A stretch of 64,000 bases of DNA, taken from Actinopolyspora saharensis (GTDB lineage: Bacteria > Actinomycetota > Actinomycetes > Mycobacteriales > Pseudonocardiaceae). The notes beneath the pieces are model-generated. The model was not told the origin of the DNA, ran no database searches, and saw only the letters and a list, made by a program, of their open reading frames with translations. Positions 17,628-26,789 of the stretch are shown one piece after another. Every line of letters starts with the position of its first letter. The first letter of the stretch is position 1. The position numbers and the translations under genes were made by a program. The stretch is taken from the NCBI RefSeq assembly GCF_900100925.1, contig NZ_FNKO01000002.1, positions 744,001 to 808,000 on the forward strand, read 5' to 3'.

Positions 17628-18275
17628 TCAAGCGGGCAGGGACGTGACTCGGCCGGGGGCGCGCACCGCCTCCAGGAGGGAGCGCGCCCGCCGCGTTCCG
17701 CGGCGATCGCTCCTGCGGACGAGCCGCTGCTCGACCATGGCCCACAGTCCGCGGCCCAGCTCCACGTCGGGCAGGGCCGTGGCCTGCCGCAGACAGGCCA
17801 CGGCCAACTGCTCCTCCGCCGTGCACAGCACCTCGGTCAGCGCCACGTCGAGAACCTGCGCGCGCAGCCCGTCGAGTTCCACCACCTCCCGCTCGCGCAC
17901 CCTGCCCTGCCGGACCACCAGTCCGGACTCGCGGCGCAGCTGCCTGTGGTAAGGGACGGTCACGTGGGTGGTCCGCGAGTCCGCGGCCCGGCAGCCGTGC
18001 ATGGCCAGCGCCGTCGTCCCCGAAAGCACCGCCCCCGAACCGGCCCGCAGCAGCGCCGCCTCCGCCCTGGTGACCGGATCGTGCGCCAGCTCGGCCGGAA
18101 CGACCACACCCGACCACAGCTGGACCAGGGAGCCCGATTCCAAGGCGGCCAGCAGCCGGTCCCGGCCACCCAGCCGGTCGCGGGCCTGCCGGACCGTCGA
18201 CGCGGTCGGAACCGCTTCACCGGGATCGCCGGGACCGCGGGACAGCTGGCGGACTCGTCCGATTCGTTCGCTCAT
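17628..18275 (-). CDS. AbiEi-antitoxin-like protein, short form
   Basis: Protein of 215 residues of the actinobacterial type that is often annotated as a type IV toxin-antitoxin AbiEi-family antitoxin domain protein. Recognisable parts are a helical N-terminus, SGVVVPAELAHDPVTRAEAALLRAG, SGTTALAMHGC, THVTVPYH, LVVRQGRV and LDVALTEVLCTAEEQLAVACL. Longer relatives continue into a DUF559-like nuclease-related domain; here the protein ends shortly after ARSLLEAVRA, so that domain is absent. ATG 18275 is chosen over an upstream in-frame start at 18344. No toxin partner is next to it. Function unknown. Confidence 0.5.
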   Translation of the reverse strand: MSERIGRVRQLSRGPGDPGEAVPTASTVRQARDRLGGRDRLLAALESGSLVQLWSGVVVPAELAHDPVTRAEAALLRAGSGAVLSGTTALAMHGCRAADSRTTHVTVPYHRQLRRESGLVVRQGRVREREVVELDGLRAQVLDVALTEVLCTAEEQLAVACLRQATALPDVELGRGLWAMVEQRLVRRSDRRGTRRARSLLEAVRAPGRVTSLPA

Positions 18276-18344
18276 ACCCGTAAGAGGGGCGCGGAGCCCG
18301 CGTTGATACATCCCGAACGGGTGAGACGAGTGCAGCCGCACCAT

Positions 18345-18380
18345 TCCCGCAGGGCTACTCCCGCAGGGCTACTCCCGCAG
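18345..18380. repeat. 14-base tandem repeat, 2.6 copies
   Basis: TCCCGCAGGGCTAC is repeated at 18345-18358 and 18359-18372, with a partial third copy to 18380. It spans the stop codon of the amidohydrolase gene. A second 14-base array with a related unit lies at 45151. Confidence 0.75.
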
Positions 18381-19790
18381 CGCGGCCAGCGCCGTGTGCA
18401 CCATGGTGCGCACCCCGACGAGCAACGCGCGCTCGTCCAGCTCGAAGTTCGGCTGGTGCAGATCCGTGCTCGGCGTGTCCGGACCCGCCACCCCGAGCCG
18501 CGCGAACGAGCCCGGCGCGTGTTCCAGGTACCAGCCGAAGTCCTCGCCGCCCGAGGACTGCGGAGTCCCGCTCTGAGCCTGCTCCCCGAGGGCCTCGCCC
18601 ACGGCGGCCCGCATCAGCCGCGTGCTCTCGGAGTCGTTGACCACCGGAGGGACACCGCGGCGGTGCTGCAGGTCGAACCCGACCCCCAGCGGGTCCAGCA
18701 GCCCCTGGACCAGTTCGCGAACCAGCGGACCCAGCTCGGCCCAGGTGTCCCGGTCCCCGGTGCGCAGCGTCCCCCGCAGGGTCCCCTCCTGGGGGATGGC
18801 GTTGGCAGCCTCGCCCGATCGGACGGCGCCCCAGGCCAGCACCGTCCCGGTACGCGGGTCCACGCGCCGGGAGAGCAGCGCGGGCAGCCCGGTGATCAGC
18901 GCCCCGAGCGCGTACACGAGATCCCCGGTCAGGTGCGGCCGGGAGGTGTGCCCGCCCTGGGAGTTCAACCGGACCTCGAGCAGGTCACTGGCCGAGGTCA
19001 GCGCACCTATCCTGGTGCCGACCGTGCCGACGGGCAGCCGCGGGTCGCAGTGCAGGCCGAAGATCCGGTCGACACCGTCCAGTCCTCCCGCCGCGAGCAC
19101 GTCGAGAGCTCCGCCGGGCATGACCTCCTCGGCTGGCTGGAAGATCAACCGCACCCGGCCGGGCAACCGGGGTGCCGAGGCCAGAGCCGTGGCCGTCCCC
19201 AGCAGCACGGCGGTGTGGGCGTCGTGCCCGCAGCAGTGCGCCACCCCCTGCGCGTTCGAGGCGAACGGCGCCCCGGTCGCCTCGGTCAGCGGCAGCGCGT
19301 CGATGTCGGCCCGCAGCGCGATCGTGCGGGCGCTGGACGACTCGCCGACCAGGTCGCAGATCAGCCCCGTCCCCACGGGCAGGATCCGCGGTCGCAGCCC
19401 GAGCTCGGTGAGCCGCTCGGCCAACCAGCTGGTCGTGCGGTGCTCGTCGCGCGAGAGCTCGGGCTCGGCGTGCAGCTGCCTGCGCCAGGCCACGACGCGT
19501 TCGGAGTTGGCCGCCAGCCACTCGTCCAGCCAGCCCGGCCCCCGTCCCTCACCGAGATCGGTCACCCCGGAGCGCACATCGCCCATGGTCTCCTGCCGAG
19601 CCGATTCCGGCCCGGTGGACGAGTTCCTCCCCGGCCGCGGGGGATCACCGGGCTCGTCCTCCCCGGTCACGCCCGTGGGTGGCTCCTGGTCCTCGGCCCG
19701 TTCCTCGAGCGGGTCGGCCGCCGGACCGGCCGTGTCGATCACGGAGTTGCCACCATGGGTGTTCGGTCCACGAGAATCCAACGCGGTCAC
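18369..19790 (-). CDS. M20-family amidohydrolase (AmiB-like)
   Basis: Metallohydrolase of 473 residues related to N-acyl-amino-acid amidohydrolases (peptidase M20D). Catalytic-domain marks are WRRQLHAEPELSRDEHRTT, ALRADIDALPL, HCCGHDAHTAVLLGTA (metal ligands), FQPAEEVMPGGA, GGHTSRPH and SSGGEDFGWYLEH. The first 75 residues are low-complexity. GTG 19790 is preferred: it overlaps the stop of the upstream amidohydrolase (GTGA, 19787-19790) and has GGGAGGC five bases before it. Together the two genes correspond to the M. tuberculosis amiA1/amiB1 pair. The natural substrate is unknown. Confidence 0.87.
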   Translation of the reverse strand: MTALDSRGPNTHGGNSVIDTAGPAADPLEERAEDQEPPTGVTGEDEPGDPPRPGRNSSTGPESARQETMGDVRSGVTDLGEGRGPGWLDEWLAANSERVVAWRRQLHAEPELSRDEHRTTSWLAERLTELGLRPRILPVGTGLICDLVGESSSARTIALRADIDALPLTEATGAPFASNAQGVAHCCGHDAHTAVLLGTATALASAPRLPGRVRLIFQPAEEVMPGGALDVLAAGGLDGVDRIFGLHCDPRLPVGTVGTRIGALTSASDLLEVRLNSQGGHTSRPHLTGDLVYALGALITGLPALLSRRVDPRTGTVLAWGAVRSGEAANAIPQEGTLRGTLRTGDRDTWAELGPLVRELVQGLLDPLGVGFDLQHRRGVPPVVNDSESTRLMRAAVGEALGEQAQSGTPQSSGGEDFGWYLEHAPGSFARLGVAGPDTPSTDLHQPNFELDERALLVGVRTMVHTALAALRE

Positions 19791-21115
19791 ACCACGCCTC
19801 CCGAATCGGAGAGTCTGTTCGACGTCTGTCGAACCTCGGAGGGATTTCGTTCTTCGACGGCGGAGAGCAGGCGTTCGCGCTGCTCGGGGTCGAGCGCGGC
19901 CTCGGCCGCGGTGCACGCCAGCGCGGCGGCTCCGTCGAGCACGGCCCGGTCCGCCGAGTCGGTGATGCAGGCCGCCGCGAACTCCGCCTGATGATTGACC
20001 GCTTCCCCGCACTCCAGTGCGATCATCGGATGCGCGGAGGGGATCCACCTGCTGACGTTGCCCATGTCCGTGCTTCCGATGACGTCACGGCGCTCCGCGG
20101 CCCGCGTCAGCGGAGCACGACCGAGCTCGGTCACCGCGGAGCGGTAGGTCTCCGCCAGCCACTCGTCGGGGTTCAGCTCGGTGTAGACCGGGGAGAGCCG
20201 GACGACTTCCACGGAGCACCCCGTGGCGGTGGCCCCCGCCTCGAAGCAGGCCCTGATCCCCTGTTCCAGCCGTTCGAGGGCAGCCGGATCCGCCGCCCGC
20301 AGGTTGTACTCGGCCACGGCCCGCTCCGGGACGATGTTCGGAGCCGCTCCCCCGGAGGTCACGATCCCGTGCACCATCTGCTCCGGCTCGAGGTGCTGCC
20401 GCCGCAGTCCGATGGCCACCTGGGCCACCGTGACGGCGTCGGCCGCGTTGACGCCGAGCTCCGGGGCCGCCGCCGCGTGAGCAGCACGGCCGGTGTAGCA
20501 CACCCGCAGATCCGTGATCGCCAGCGAACGCGGGGCGCAGGCCTCCGCCGGACCGGGGTGGACCATCAGGGCGGCGGCCACCCGATCGAACAGCCCGGCC
20601 TCGAGCATGGTGATCTTGCCACCGCCCGTCTCCTCCGCCGGAGTACCGAGCACGCGCACCGTGATCCCCAGTTCAGCGGCCTGCTCGGCCAGCGCCAGCG
20701 CCGCTCCGACCGCCGCCGCGGCGATGATGTTGTGCCCGCAGGCGTGTCCGACCTCGGGCAGCGCGTCGTACTCGGCGCACAGCCCCACGACGAACTCCCC
20801 CGAGCCGTACTCGGCCGTGAAGGCCGTCGCCAGCCCGGCCACCGGCCGCTCGACCGTGAAACCGCGTTCGGCGAGCAGTTCGGCGAGCCGGGCAGCGCTG
20901 CGGTGCTCCCGGAGGCTGATCTCCGGATTCGCGTGGAGGTCGTGGGAGAGCTCGATCAGTTCTTCCCGACGGTGTTCCACGGCGGCGCGCCAGTCCTGCG
21001 CGCGGACCGGACGGGACTCCGCCCCGGCCGGTTCCGCGGATCCCGCGACGTTGCGGTGGTCGCCGCCACCGGATTCACGGGAGGATTCACGGGGTCGCGA
21101 GGAATCGGTACTCAT
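19787..21115 (-). CDS. M20-family amidohydrolase (AmiA-like)
   Basis: Metallohydrolase of 442 residues, paralogous in type to the next gene but with an AmiA/AbgB-like catalytic domain. It shows LSHDLHANPEISLREHRS, VGLCAEYDALPEVGHACGHN (Cys-Gly-His metal site), LGTPAEETGGGKITMLEAG, and a late ERRDVIGSTDMGNVS. ATG 21115 gives MSTDSS; the frame is open to 21136. It is translationally coupled to the downstream AmiB-like gene. Two coupled M20 enzymes may form a heteromer, as aminobenzoyl-glutamate hydrolase does, but that is inference. Confidence 0.87.
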   Translation of the reverse strand: MSTDSSRPRESSRESGGGDHRNVAGSAEPAGAESRPVRAQDWRAAVEHRREELIELSHDLHANPEISLREHRSAARLAELLAERGFTVERPVAGLATAFTAEYGSGEFVVGLCAEYDALPEVGHACGHNIIAAAAVGAALALAEQAAELGITVRVLGTPAEETGGGKITMLEAGLFDRVAAALMVHPGPAEACAPRSLAITDLRVCYTGRAAHAAAAPELGVNAADAVTVAQVAIGLRRQHLEPEQMVHGIVTSGGAAPNIVPERAVAEYNLRAADPAALERLEQGIRACFEAGATATGCSVEVVRLSPVYTELNPDEWLAETYRSAVTELGRAPLTRAAERRDVIGSTDMGNVSRWIPSAHPMIALECGEAVNHQAEFAAACITDSADRAVLDGAAALACTAAEAALDPEQRERLLSAVEERNPSEVRQTSNRLSDSGGVV

Positions 21116-21540
21116 TTGCCGTCCATCCTGCAACACGAGAGCGTGCGCAGCTGCCGCACGAGACGTCCGGATAGCTCACCGGTGCGATTCGCGCGCCGAA
21201 CGGGCCGGGAATTTCAGAGCGACCGAACCCCGCGACTACGCCGGGCGGTTCCGTCGAGCGGAAGCTGAGGGGGAGACCGGGTGGATCGGCACCGGTCGGG
21301 GGGCTTCCCGGTGCCGACCCACAGCTCCGGGCATCGGCCCGGAGGCGAACAGTGACCGGCGGACTCCTTGCCGTCCGCGGGCCACCACGCAATCCGTCGA
21401 CTGTGAAGCTCCCACAGGTTTTTTCTCAGGTCTAGTCCAAGTGACGGAAAATTCACGTAAAACAGACCGCGAGTTCCGTTAAGTGACCGCAAGAAGTCCG
21501 CGCGACCCCGATCGGGCCGTCCCGCGCACTCCAGATCCGG
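21116..21540. other. Intergenic region upstream of the amidohydrolase pair
   Basis: About 425 bases contain no supported gene. Positions 21400-21480 are AT-richer and probably carry the amidohydrolase promoter. On the plus strand CTGTG (21401-21405) and CACAG (21413-21417) form a short stem followed by six T, an orphan terminator-like structure without an upstream plus-strand gene. Confidence 0.35.
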
Positions 21541-21951
21541 TCAGCTTCGCTTGCGCCAGCGCAGCACGATGGACGCCTTCCCCCTCCTGCGGCGGACCAG
21601 CAGCACGAGCAGTATCAGCCCCACGCCGAGGGCCCCGATGACGTATCTGCGGTTCTGCCCGGGCGAGGATTCCCCGGCCGGCTCCTCCGCGGGGCCGCTG
21701 TTGGCCGAAGTGGACCAGCTCTCCCGCACCGTCGCCGAGCTCACCCGCACGACGGACGCGGACGGGCCGGAGCCGCTGTCGGAGGCAGAAACCGCGGCCA
21801 CGCCGGCCGCCGGTGTCAGGAGCGGGCCGCAGCACACCATCAGCAGTCCGAAGAGGATTCCGAGGGAAGGGGAACGCCTCCTCCGCGCCGCGTTCCCGCG
21901 GTGGAGCGCACCGCCCACCTCGGACCTTCGGGTACCTCGCACAGCCGGCAA
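21541..21951 (-). CDS. Small exported membrane-anchored protein of unknown function
   Basis: Predicted protein of 136 residues with an N-terminal hydrophobic segment (LGILFGLLMVCCGPLL), a Ser/Glu-rich extracellular stretch of about 55 residues, a second hydrophobic segment (YVIGALGVGLILLVLLV) and a cytosolic basic tail RRRRGK. This is the layout of a signal peptide plus C-terminal anchor. TTG 21951 is chosen because GGAGG lies five bases upstream; another in-frame TTG is at 21963. I do not recognise the family. It is not clearly in an operon, since the BCCT terminator lies upstream of it. Confidence 0.55.
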   Translation of the reverse strand: MPAVRGTRRSEVGGALHRGNAARRRRSPSLGILFGLLMVCCGPLLTPAAGVAAVSASDSGSGPSASVVRVSSATVRESWSTSANSGPAEEPAGESSPGQNRRYVIGALGVGLILLVLLVRRRRGKASIVLRWRKRS

Positions 21952-22091
21952 TCGATCCTCCAAGCGGACTCACTCCCAAGTGTGGCCATTGGACCACAGC
22001 AAGCACCACGCGTGATCAGTCGAGAACGAAAACGCCCGAATCGGACCAGAAAGACTGCCACTTCTCACTCTTTCGGGTGAGCAAAATGAGC

Positions 22092-22130
22092 GAAAAAGTG
22101 GGGCCTCCGGCGGCTGCCGAAGGCCCCACT
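22092..22130 (-). terminator. Rho-independent terminator of the BCCT gene
   Basis: GTGGGGCCTCCGGC and its complement GCCGAAGGCCCCAC (22098-22129, two mismatches) form a long stem with a GGCT loop. On the minus strand the stem is followed by a run of five T (22093-22097 complement). It lies about 35 bases after the BCCT stop codon and is a textbook intrinsic terminator. Confidence 0.85.
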
Positions 22131-22165
22131 CACTCGATCACGAACGAGTGCACGGTTCGATCAGG

Positions 22166-23824
22166 TCAGGACTGGTCGTCCTTGCTCACGCCACTCTCGA
22201 CCTCGCGCGCACCGGTGCTCGCCACGACCCGCGTAGCGCTCGTGCGGATCCCCGGCATCGGGCTCGGCTCCCGCGGAGCCACCAGGTTGGGGCGCTCCTG
22301 GTTGAGCGCCTTGACGATGCTGACGCACAGCAGTATCAGGACCACGGCGAACGGCAGTCCGGTGACGATGGAGGCGGTCTGCAGCGCGCTCAGCGCGTCG
22401 GCCCCCGTGACGGCGCCGGCACCGAGCAGCACGCAGGCGATCACACCCTCCGAGACCGCCCAGAACAGCCGCTGCTGCCACTTCGGGTTGGGGTCGCCAC
22501 CGTTGGTGAGGATGTCGACCACCAGCGAACCGGAGTCCGAGGACGTCGCGAAGAACAGCACGATGACGACGATGGCCAGCACCGAGGCCGCGGTGGACAC
22601 GATCGTGTGCACCGGGAGTCCGTCCAGCATCACGAACATGGCCTTGTTCGACCCCGCCTCCGCGAGCGGACCGCTGGTGGTGTCGTTGCTGCCCAGCAGC
22701 CTGCTCAGCGCGGTGTTGCCGAAGATGCTCAGCCACACGAAGGAAGCGCCCACCGGGGCGAACAGCGCGCCGCCGATGAAGTTGCGGATGGTGCGGCCGT
22801 AGGAGATGCGGGCGATGAACATGCCCACGAACGGCGACCAGGCGATCCACCAGCCCCAGTAGAACAGCGTCCAGCTCGACTGCCAGCTCTGCGCGGTTCC
22901 GTTGCCGTTGTTCGGGAAGGTCTGGAAGCTCAGCTCCGGCAGGTGCTGCAGGTAGTAGCCGACGTTGCTGGCGAGCATGTTCAACAGGTTCAGGGAGTTC
23001 CCGAAGAAGAACACGAACAGCATCAGGACGAACGCCAACCACAGGTTGATCAGCGACAGGTTCCGGATGCCCTTGTCGATGCCGAGCATCACCGAGACGA
23101 CGGCCACGGCCGTGATCGCCAGGATCACGATGATCTGCAGCATCGGGGTGTTCTCGACACCGAAGACCGCGTTCAACCCGGCGCCGACCTGGCTGCCGCC
23201 GAGGCCGAGCGAGGTGGCCAACCCGAACAGCGTGCCGAACACCGCGAGCACGTCGACGATGTAGCCGGGCCAGCGGTGGACCCACTCGCCGATCAGCGGG
23301 TAGAAGGCGGCCGAGGGGCGCAGCGGCAGACCCTTGCGGAAGGCGAAGTAGCCCAGCGCGAGTCCGAGCACGATGTAGATCGCCCACGGGTGAAGGCCCC
23401 AGTGGAAGAACGTGAAGTTCATCGCACGCTGGGCGGCGCCCTGGGTTCCCGCCTCACCGATCGGAGGGCCGGTGAAGTGCGTGATGGGCTCGCTCACCGC
23501 GTAGAACACCAGGCCGATGCCCATGCCTGCGGTGAACAACATCGCGAACCAGGCGAGGTTGCTGTATTCGGGCCGGGATTCCGGTGGACCCAGCCGTATC
23601 GTGCCGAAACGGCTGAACATGACAGCCAGCACGAAGACCACGAAGAAGGTCGCCGAGAGGATGTAGAGCCACTCGAAGTTCGTGGTGATGAAGCTATTCA
23701 CGTTGCTGGCTATCTCGTTGAGATTGGCCGGAGCGAACACGCCCCAAAGCACGAAAGCCACCACAACGATCGCCGAGGTCAGGAAGACCGGCGGATTCGT
23801 GTGTTCTTTCAAGTACTGTTTCAT
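22166..23824 (-). CDS. BCCT-family betaine/carnitine/choline transporter
   Basis: Integral membrane carrier of 552 residues with 12 predicted membrane segments. It probably imports glycine betaine or a related compatible solute with Na+ during osmotic stress. Family marks are TAGMGIGLVFYAVSEPITHF (the Gly-rich TM segment 3 region), FFHWGLHPWAIY, and the Trp-rich segment FYWGWWIAWSPFVGMFIARI followed by SYGRTIR. The cytosolic C-terminal tail is about 50 residues and charged, as in osmosensing members. ATG 23824 has AAAGGTGA nine bases upstream. A strong terminator follows. The Mrp operon lies just upstream on the same strand. Confidence 0.93.
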   Translation of the reverse strand: MKQYLKEHTNPPVFLTSAIVVVAFVLWGVFAPANLNEIASNVNSFITTNFEWLYILSATFFVVFVLAVMFSRFGTIRLGPPESRPEYSNLAWFAMLFTAGMGIGLVFYAVSEPITHFTGPPIGEAGTQGAAQRAMNFTFFHWGLHPWAIYIVLGLALGYFAFRKGLPLRPSAAFYPLIGEWVHRWPGYIVDVLAVFGTLFGLATSLGLGGSQVGAGLNAVFGVENTPMLQIIVILAITAVAVVSVMLGIDKGIRNLSLINLWLAFVLMLFVFFFGNSLNLLNMLASNVGYYLQHLPELSFQTFPNNGNGTAQSWQSSWTLFYWGWWIAWSPFVGMFIARISYGRTIRNFIGGALFAPVGASFVWLSIFGNTALSRLLGSNDTTSGPLAEAGSNKAMFVMLDGLPVHTIVSTAASVLAIVVIVLFFATSSDSGSLVVDILTNGGDPNPKWQQRLFWAVSEGVIACVLLGAGAVTGADALSALQTASIVTGLPFAVVLILLCVSIVKALNQERPNLVAPREPSPMPGIRTSATRVVASTGAREVESGVSKDDQS

Positions 23825-24033
23825 TACCGTATGTCACCTTTCCAGCGCACAGTGTCGGCACAATTGCCGACCGCGCCGTAAGCAACCAAAGATCGCAACG
23901 GACGCGTTCGGCCACAGGTGTGGCTACCCCAGCGCGAACCGCATGTCACAGCGAACCACGGTAAACACCAACCCTGCGTATGTGAAACGCCAGAGGCAAA
24001 TGATACTCAGTTGAGACCCGAAAATGTCGTCGC

Positions 24034-24384
24034 TCACAAAGTGCGACCGCGCTCACGCTCGATCCGCTTCGCCAGGTCGTCGGCGTCCAGCGTTTCCTCC
24101 CGCACACTGCCGGCCCGATAAGCGGCGCGTCCCACGAGCTGGGCGAGAACCGGAGCCGTCAGCGCCTGGAACAATCCCACGAGAATTAGTCCGGAAGCGT
24201 CCCGAACGTCCAACCTGACCGCACTGCCGATCAGCACGAGGATCAGCCCGAGTGTTTGCGGTTTCGTGGCTGCCTGTAGTCGCGCGGCCACGTCGGGAAA
24301 TGTGAGCAATCCTATGGCGCCGAACAAACAGGACGCCGCGCCGCCCAACAAACACACCGCGGAGATCAGATTCAACCAGTTCAC
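24034..24384 (-). CDS. mrpG: Mrp antiporter subunit G
   Basis: Small membrane subunit of 116 residues of the multisubunit Na+/H+ antiporter. It starts at GTG 24384 (MNWLNLISAVCLLGGA), with GGAGGGAG eight bases upstream and a four-base GTGA overlap with mrpF. Two to three hydrophobic segments are seen, including IGLLTFPDVAARLQAATKPQ, the family signature, then LGLILVLIGSA and LVGLFQALTAPVLAQLVG. It is the last gene of the seven-gene operon. Confidence 0.9.
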   Translation of the reverse strand: MNWLNLISAVCLLGGAASCLFGAIGLLTFPDVAARLQAATKPQTLGLILVLIGSAVRLDVRDASGLILVGLFQALTAPVLAQLVGRAAYRAGSVREETLDADDLAKRIERERGRTL

Positions 24385-24647
24385 CGGTGCGACTCCCTCC
24401 GCTCCACGAGACGAGCCGCGCTCACGGAACCGATGAACGCCAGCAGCGCGAACGCCGCGGCCAGGGCGATGTTCGAACCGTCCCGGTTCAACCCCATGTC
24501 GACGCAGGTGGCCGCGACGATCAGAGTTATGAACACGTCCAGGGCCACGATGCGGTCCAGGGTCCCGCGCCCGCGCAGCAGCCGCACCAGGCTCAGCAGT
24601 CCGGCCACGCACAGCATCCCGAAAGTGACCGAGAACACCACGCCCAT
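24381..24647 (-). CDS. mrpF: Mrp antiporter subunit F
   Basis: Membrane subunit of 88 residues with three hydrophobic segments. The middle segment contains the family block DRIVALDVFITLIVA, in which the acidic residue is conserved. ATG 24647 overlaps the mrpE stop (TGATG) and has GAGGT upstream. An in-frame TTG one codon earlier is less likely. Confidence 0.9.
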   Translation of the reverse strand: MGVVFSVTFGMLCVAGLLSLVRLLRGRGTLDRIVALDVFITLIVAATCVDMGLNRDGSNIALAAAFALLAFIGSVSAARLVERRESHR

Positions 24648-25258
24648 CAATCGACCTCACCCCGATAACCGCGCTCGACCATGCGCACTTGTTCTGCGGT
24701 GCCCACCGCCCGAACCACCCTGCGCTCCCAGGCGAGCACCTCACCGCGAACGCGGGCGGAAGGATCCGCGTGGCAACCGAGCGCGTAGACGTAGCAGATC
24801 CTGTTCCCGCGGTCGAGCTGCAGCACGAAGTTCCCCGGAGCCAACGACACCGCGTTGGCCACCATCGCCATCAGGTGATCGGAGTCGGTGATCAGGGTCA
24901 CCGCCACGATGGCCGCCCGCGCACGCGGCCCCTGAACCACCGCGTGCCAGGAGACGCGGACGGTGGAGGCGACCAGGTCCCAGGCGAGCGCGCCCAGCAG
25001 CTGCACGAGGCGCAGCGGCCGCATCCTGATGTCGGTGGCGATCGGTGGTGCGGGGAAGGAAGCTATGACCAGCACCCCCACCAGCACGCCGAAGAAAGCG
25101 GTGCCGGGGTCGTAGGTCCCCCACAGCAGCAGCCAGACCAGCACCAACCACACCAGCAGCGGGATCCTGCGCACCAGCCGCCCGAACGGGTGCTTCCTGC
25201 TGACGACGTGCTCACCGCGCCGCCGCGGGGAGCGGCGCTTCCGCGCGTGGTCAGCCAC
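24647..25258 (-). CDS. mrpE: Mrp antiporter subunit E
   Basis: Subunit of 203 residues. A basic N-terminal tail leads to two membrane segments (LLVWLVLVWLLLWG and GVLVGVLVIASF). The cytoplasmic part shows LGALAWDLVASTVRVSWHAV and the TLITDSDHLMAMVANAVSLAPG block typical of MrpE, in which the TPGT-like region is degenerate. GTG 25258 overlaps the end of mrpD by eight bases. It has a longer basic N-terminus than MrpE proteins I recall. Confidence 0.86.
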   Translation of the reverse strand: MADHARKRRSPRRRGEHVVSRKHPFGRLVRRIPLLVWLVLVWLLLWGTYDPGTAFFGVLVGVLVIASFPAPPIATDIRMRPLRLVQLLGALAWDLVASTVRVSWHAVVQGPRARAAIVAVTLITDSDHLMAMVANAVSLAPGNFVLQLDRGNRICYVYALGCHADPSARVRGEVLAWERRVVRAVGTAEQVRMVERGYRGEVD

Positions 25259-26789
25259 CGATCCCACCACCTTCCAGCACCGCGGTCCTGTAGGCCTCGC
25301 CGCTGATCAGGTCCTGGGCGGCCCGCTCGCTCACCGCCGCGAGCGGGCCACCCAGCACGGCGACCAGCACCGTCGCGCACACCAGCACCCCCGTGGCGTG
25401 AACCATCGCCCGCGAGGTGTCCCCCGTGCCGACGACGAGCTCGTCGGTCGGATCCGGATCGCCCTCCGGCGGGCGGGTCCGGCCCCAGAAGGCCCTGGTC
25501 CACACGCGGGCCACCGCGTAGAGCGTGAGCAGGCTGGTCAGCACCGCCCCCGCCGCGGCCACGTAGGCCCAGCCCGTGCCGACCCCGACACCGGACTGCA
25601 GCAGCGCCAGCTTGGCGACGAAGCCGGAGAACGGGGGAACGCCCGCCAGGCTGAGCGCGGGCAGGGCGAACAGGACCGCCACCAGCGGCGATATCCGCAC
25701 CAGCCCGCCCATCCGGCTCAGCGCCACGGTGCCCGTGTACCGCGTGACCAGACCGCTGACCAGGAAGAGCGCCGCCTGGACCGTGATGTGGTGCACTATG
25801 TACAGGATCACTCCCGTCAGGCCGGCGACGTCGTACACGCCGAGCCCGAACAGCATGAAGCCGATGTGGCTGACCAGCAGGAAGGACAGCAGCCGGTTCA
25901 GGTCGTTCTGGGCCAGCGCTCCCAGCGCCCCGACCAGCATCGTCGCCAGGGCGAGCACGAGCATCAGCCGCCAGCTCGGCCCGCGGTCGAAGACCAGGAT
26001 CTGGGTGCGGATCATCGCGTAGATGCCGACCTTGGTCAGCAGCGCGGCGAAGATCGCCGTGATCGGGGCGGGCGCGTTGGGGTAGCTGTCCGGCAGCCAG
26101 AAGTGCAGCGGGACCATGGCCGACTTGACCCCGAACACGATGACCATGAGCAGCGCGAGGGCGGTCGACAGCGCCGGGGGCAACTGCTCGGTCTCCGCGG
26201 CGAGGTCGGCCAGGTTGACCGTTCCGGTGGCCGAGTAGACCAGCCCGATCAGCGTCAGGAACAGCACCGAGGAGGACAGGCTCACGATCGTGTAGGTCAT
26301 CCCGGCCCGCACCCGGTTGGCCGTGGTCCTGCGCGTGATCAGCACGTAGGAGGCCGAGAGCATGATCTCGAAGGCCACGAACAGGTTGAACAGGTCCCCG
26401 GTGAGGTACGCCAGCGAAACTCCGGCGCACAGCACCAGGTAGATCGGGTGGAAGGTCGTGCTGGAGGTCCCGCGCCCGTAGTCGGTGATGCGCTGGCCGA
26501 TCGAGTAGAGCAGCACGGCGAACATCACGATCACGCTGACCAGCAGCAGCAGCGCTGCCAGCCTGTCGGCCACGAGCGCGATGCCCACAGGGGCGGCCCA
26601 GCCGCCGAGGTGCAGCACCAGCGGGGCGTGCGCATCGGCGATGTAGAGCAGCACCGTCGCGTCCACCACGATCGCGCCGAGCACCAGCAGACCGAGCCAA
26701 CGCTGCACGTCCGCGAAACGCCCGAAGGCCATCGAGAGTCCGGCCGCTCCCAGCGGAAGCAGCACCGGTATCGCGACCAGCACACTCAC
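25251..26789 (-). CDS. mrpD: Mrp antiporter subunit D
   Basis: Large membrane subunit of 512 residues, homologous to NuoM/NuoN proton-pumping subunits. Family landmarks are DLFNLFVAFEIMLSASYVLI (conserved Glu in TM5), KSAMVPLHFWLPDSYPNAPA (conserved Lys and His) and LLTKVGIYAMIRT. Late Lys-containing segments such as SGFVAKLALLQ also occur. GTG 26789 overlaps the mrpC stop by four bases (GTGA). Confidence 0.93.
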   Translation of the reverse strand: MSVLVAIPVLLPLGAAGLSMAFGRFADVQRWLGLLVLGAIVVDATVLLYIADAHAPLVLHLGGWAAPVGIALVADRLAALLLLVSVIVMFAVLLYSIGQRITDYGRGTSSTTFHPIYLVLCAGVSLAYLTGDLFNLFVAFEIMLSASYVLITRRTTANRVRAGMTYTIVSLSSSVLFLTLIGLVYSATGTVNLADLAAETEQLPPALSTALALLMVIVFGVKSAMVPLHFWLPDSYPNAPAPITAIFAALLTKVGIYAMIRTQILVFDRGPSWRLMLVLALATMLVGALGALAQNDLNRLLSFLLVSHIGFMLFGLGVYDVAGLTGVILYIVHHITVQAALFLVSGLVTRYTGTVALSRMGGLVRISPLVAVLFALPALSLAGVPPFSGFVAKLALLQSGVGVGTGWAYVAAAGAVLTSLLTLYAVARVWTRAFWGRTRPPEGDPDPTDELVVGTGDTSRAMVHATGVLVCATVLVAVLGGPLAAVSERAAQDLISGEAYRTAVLEGGGIGG

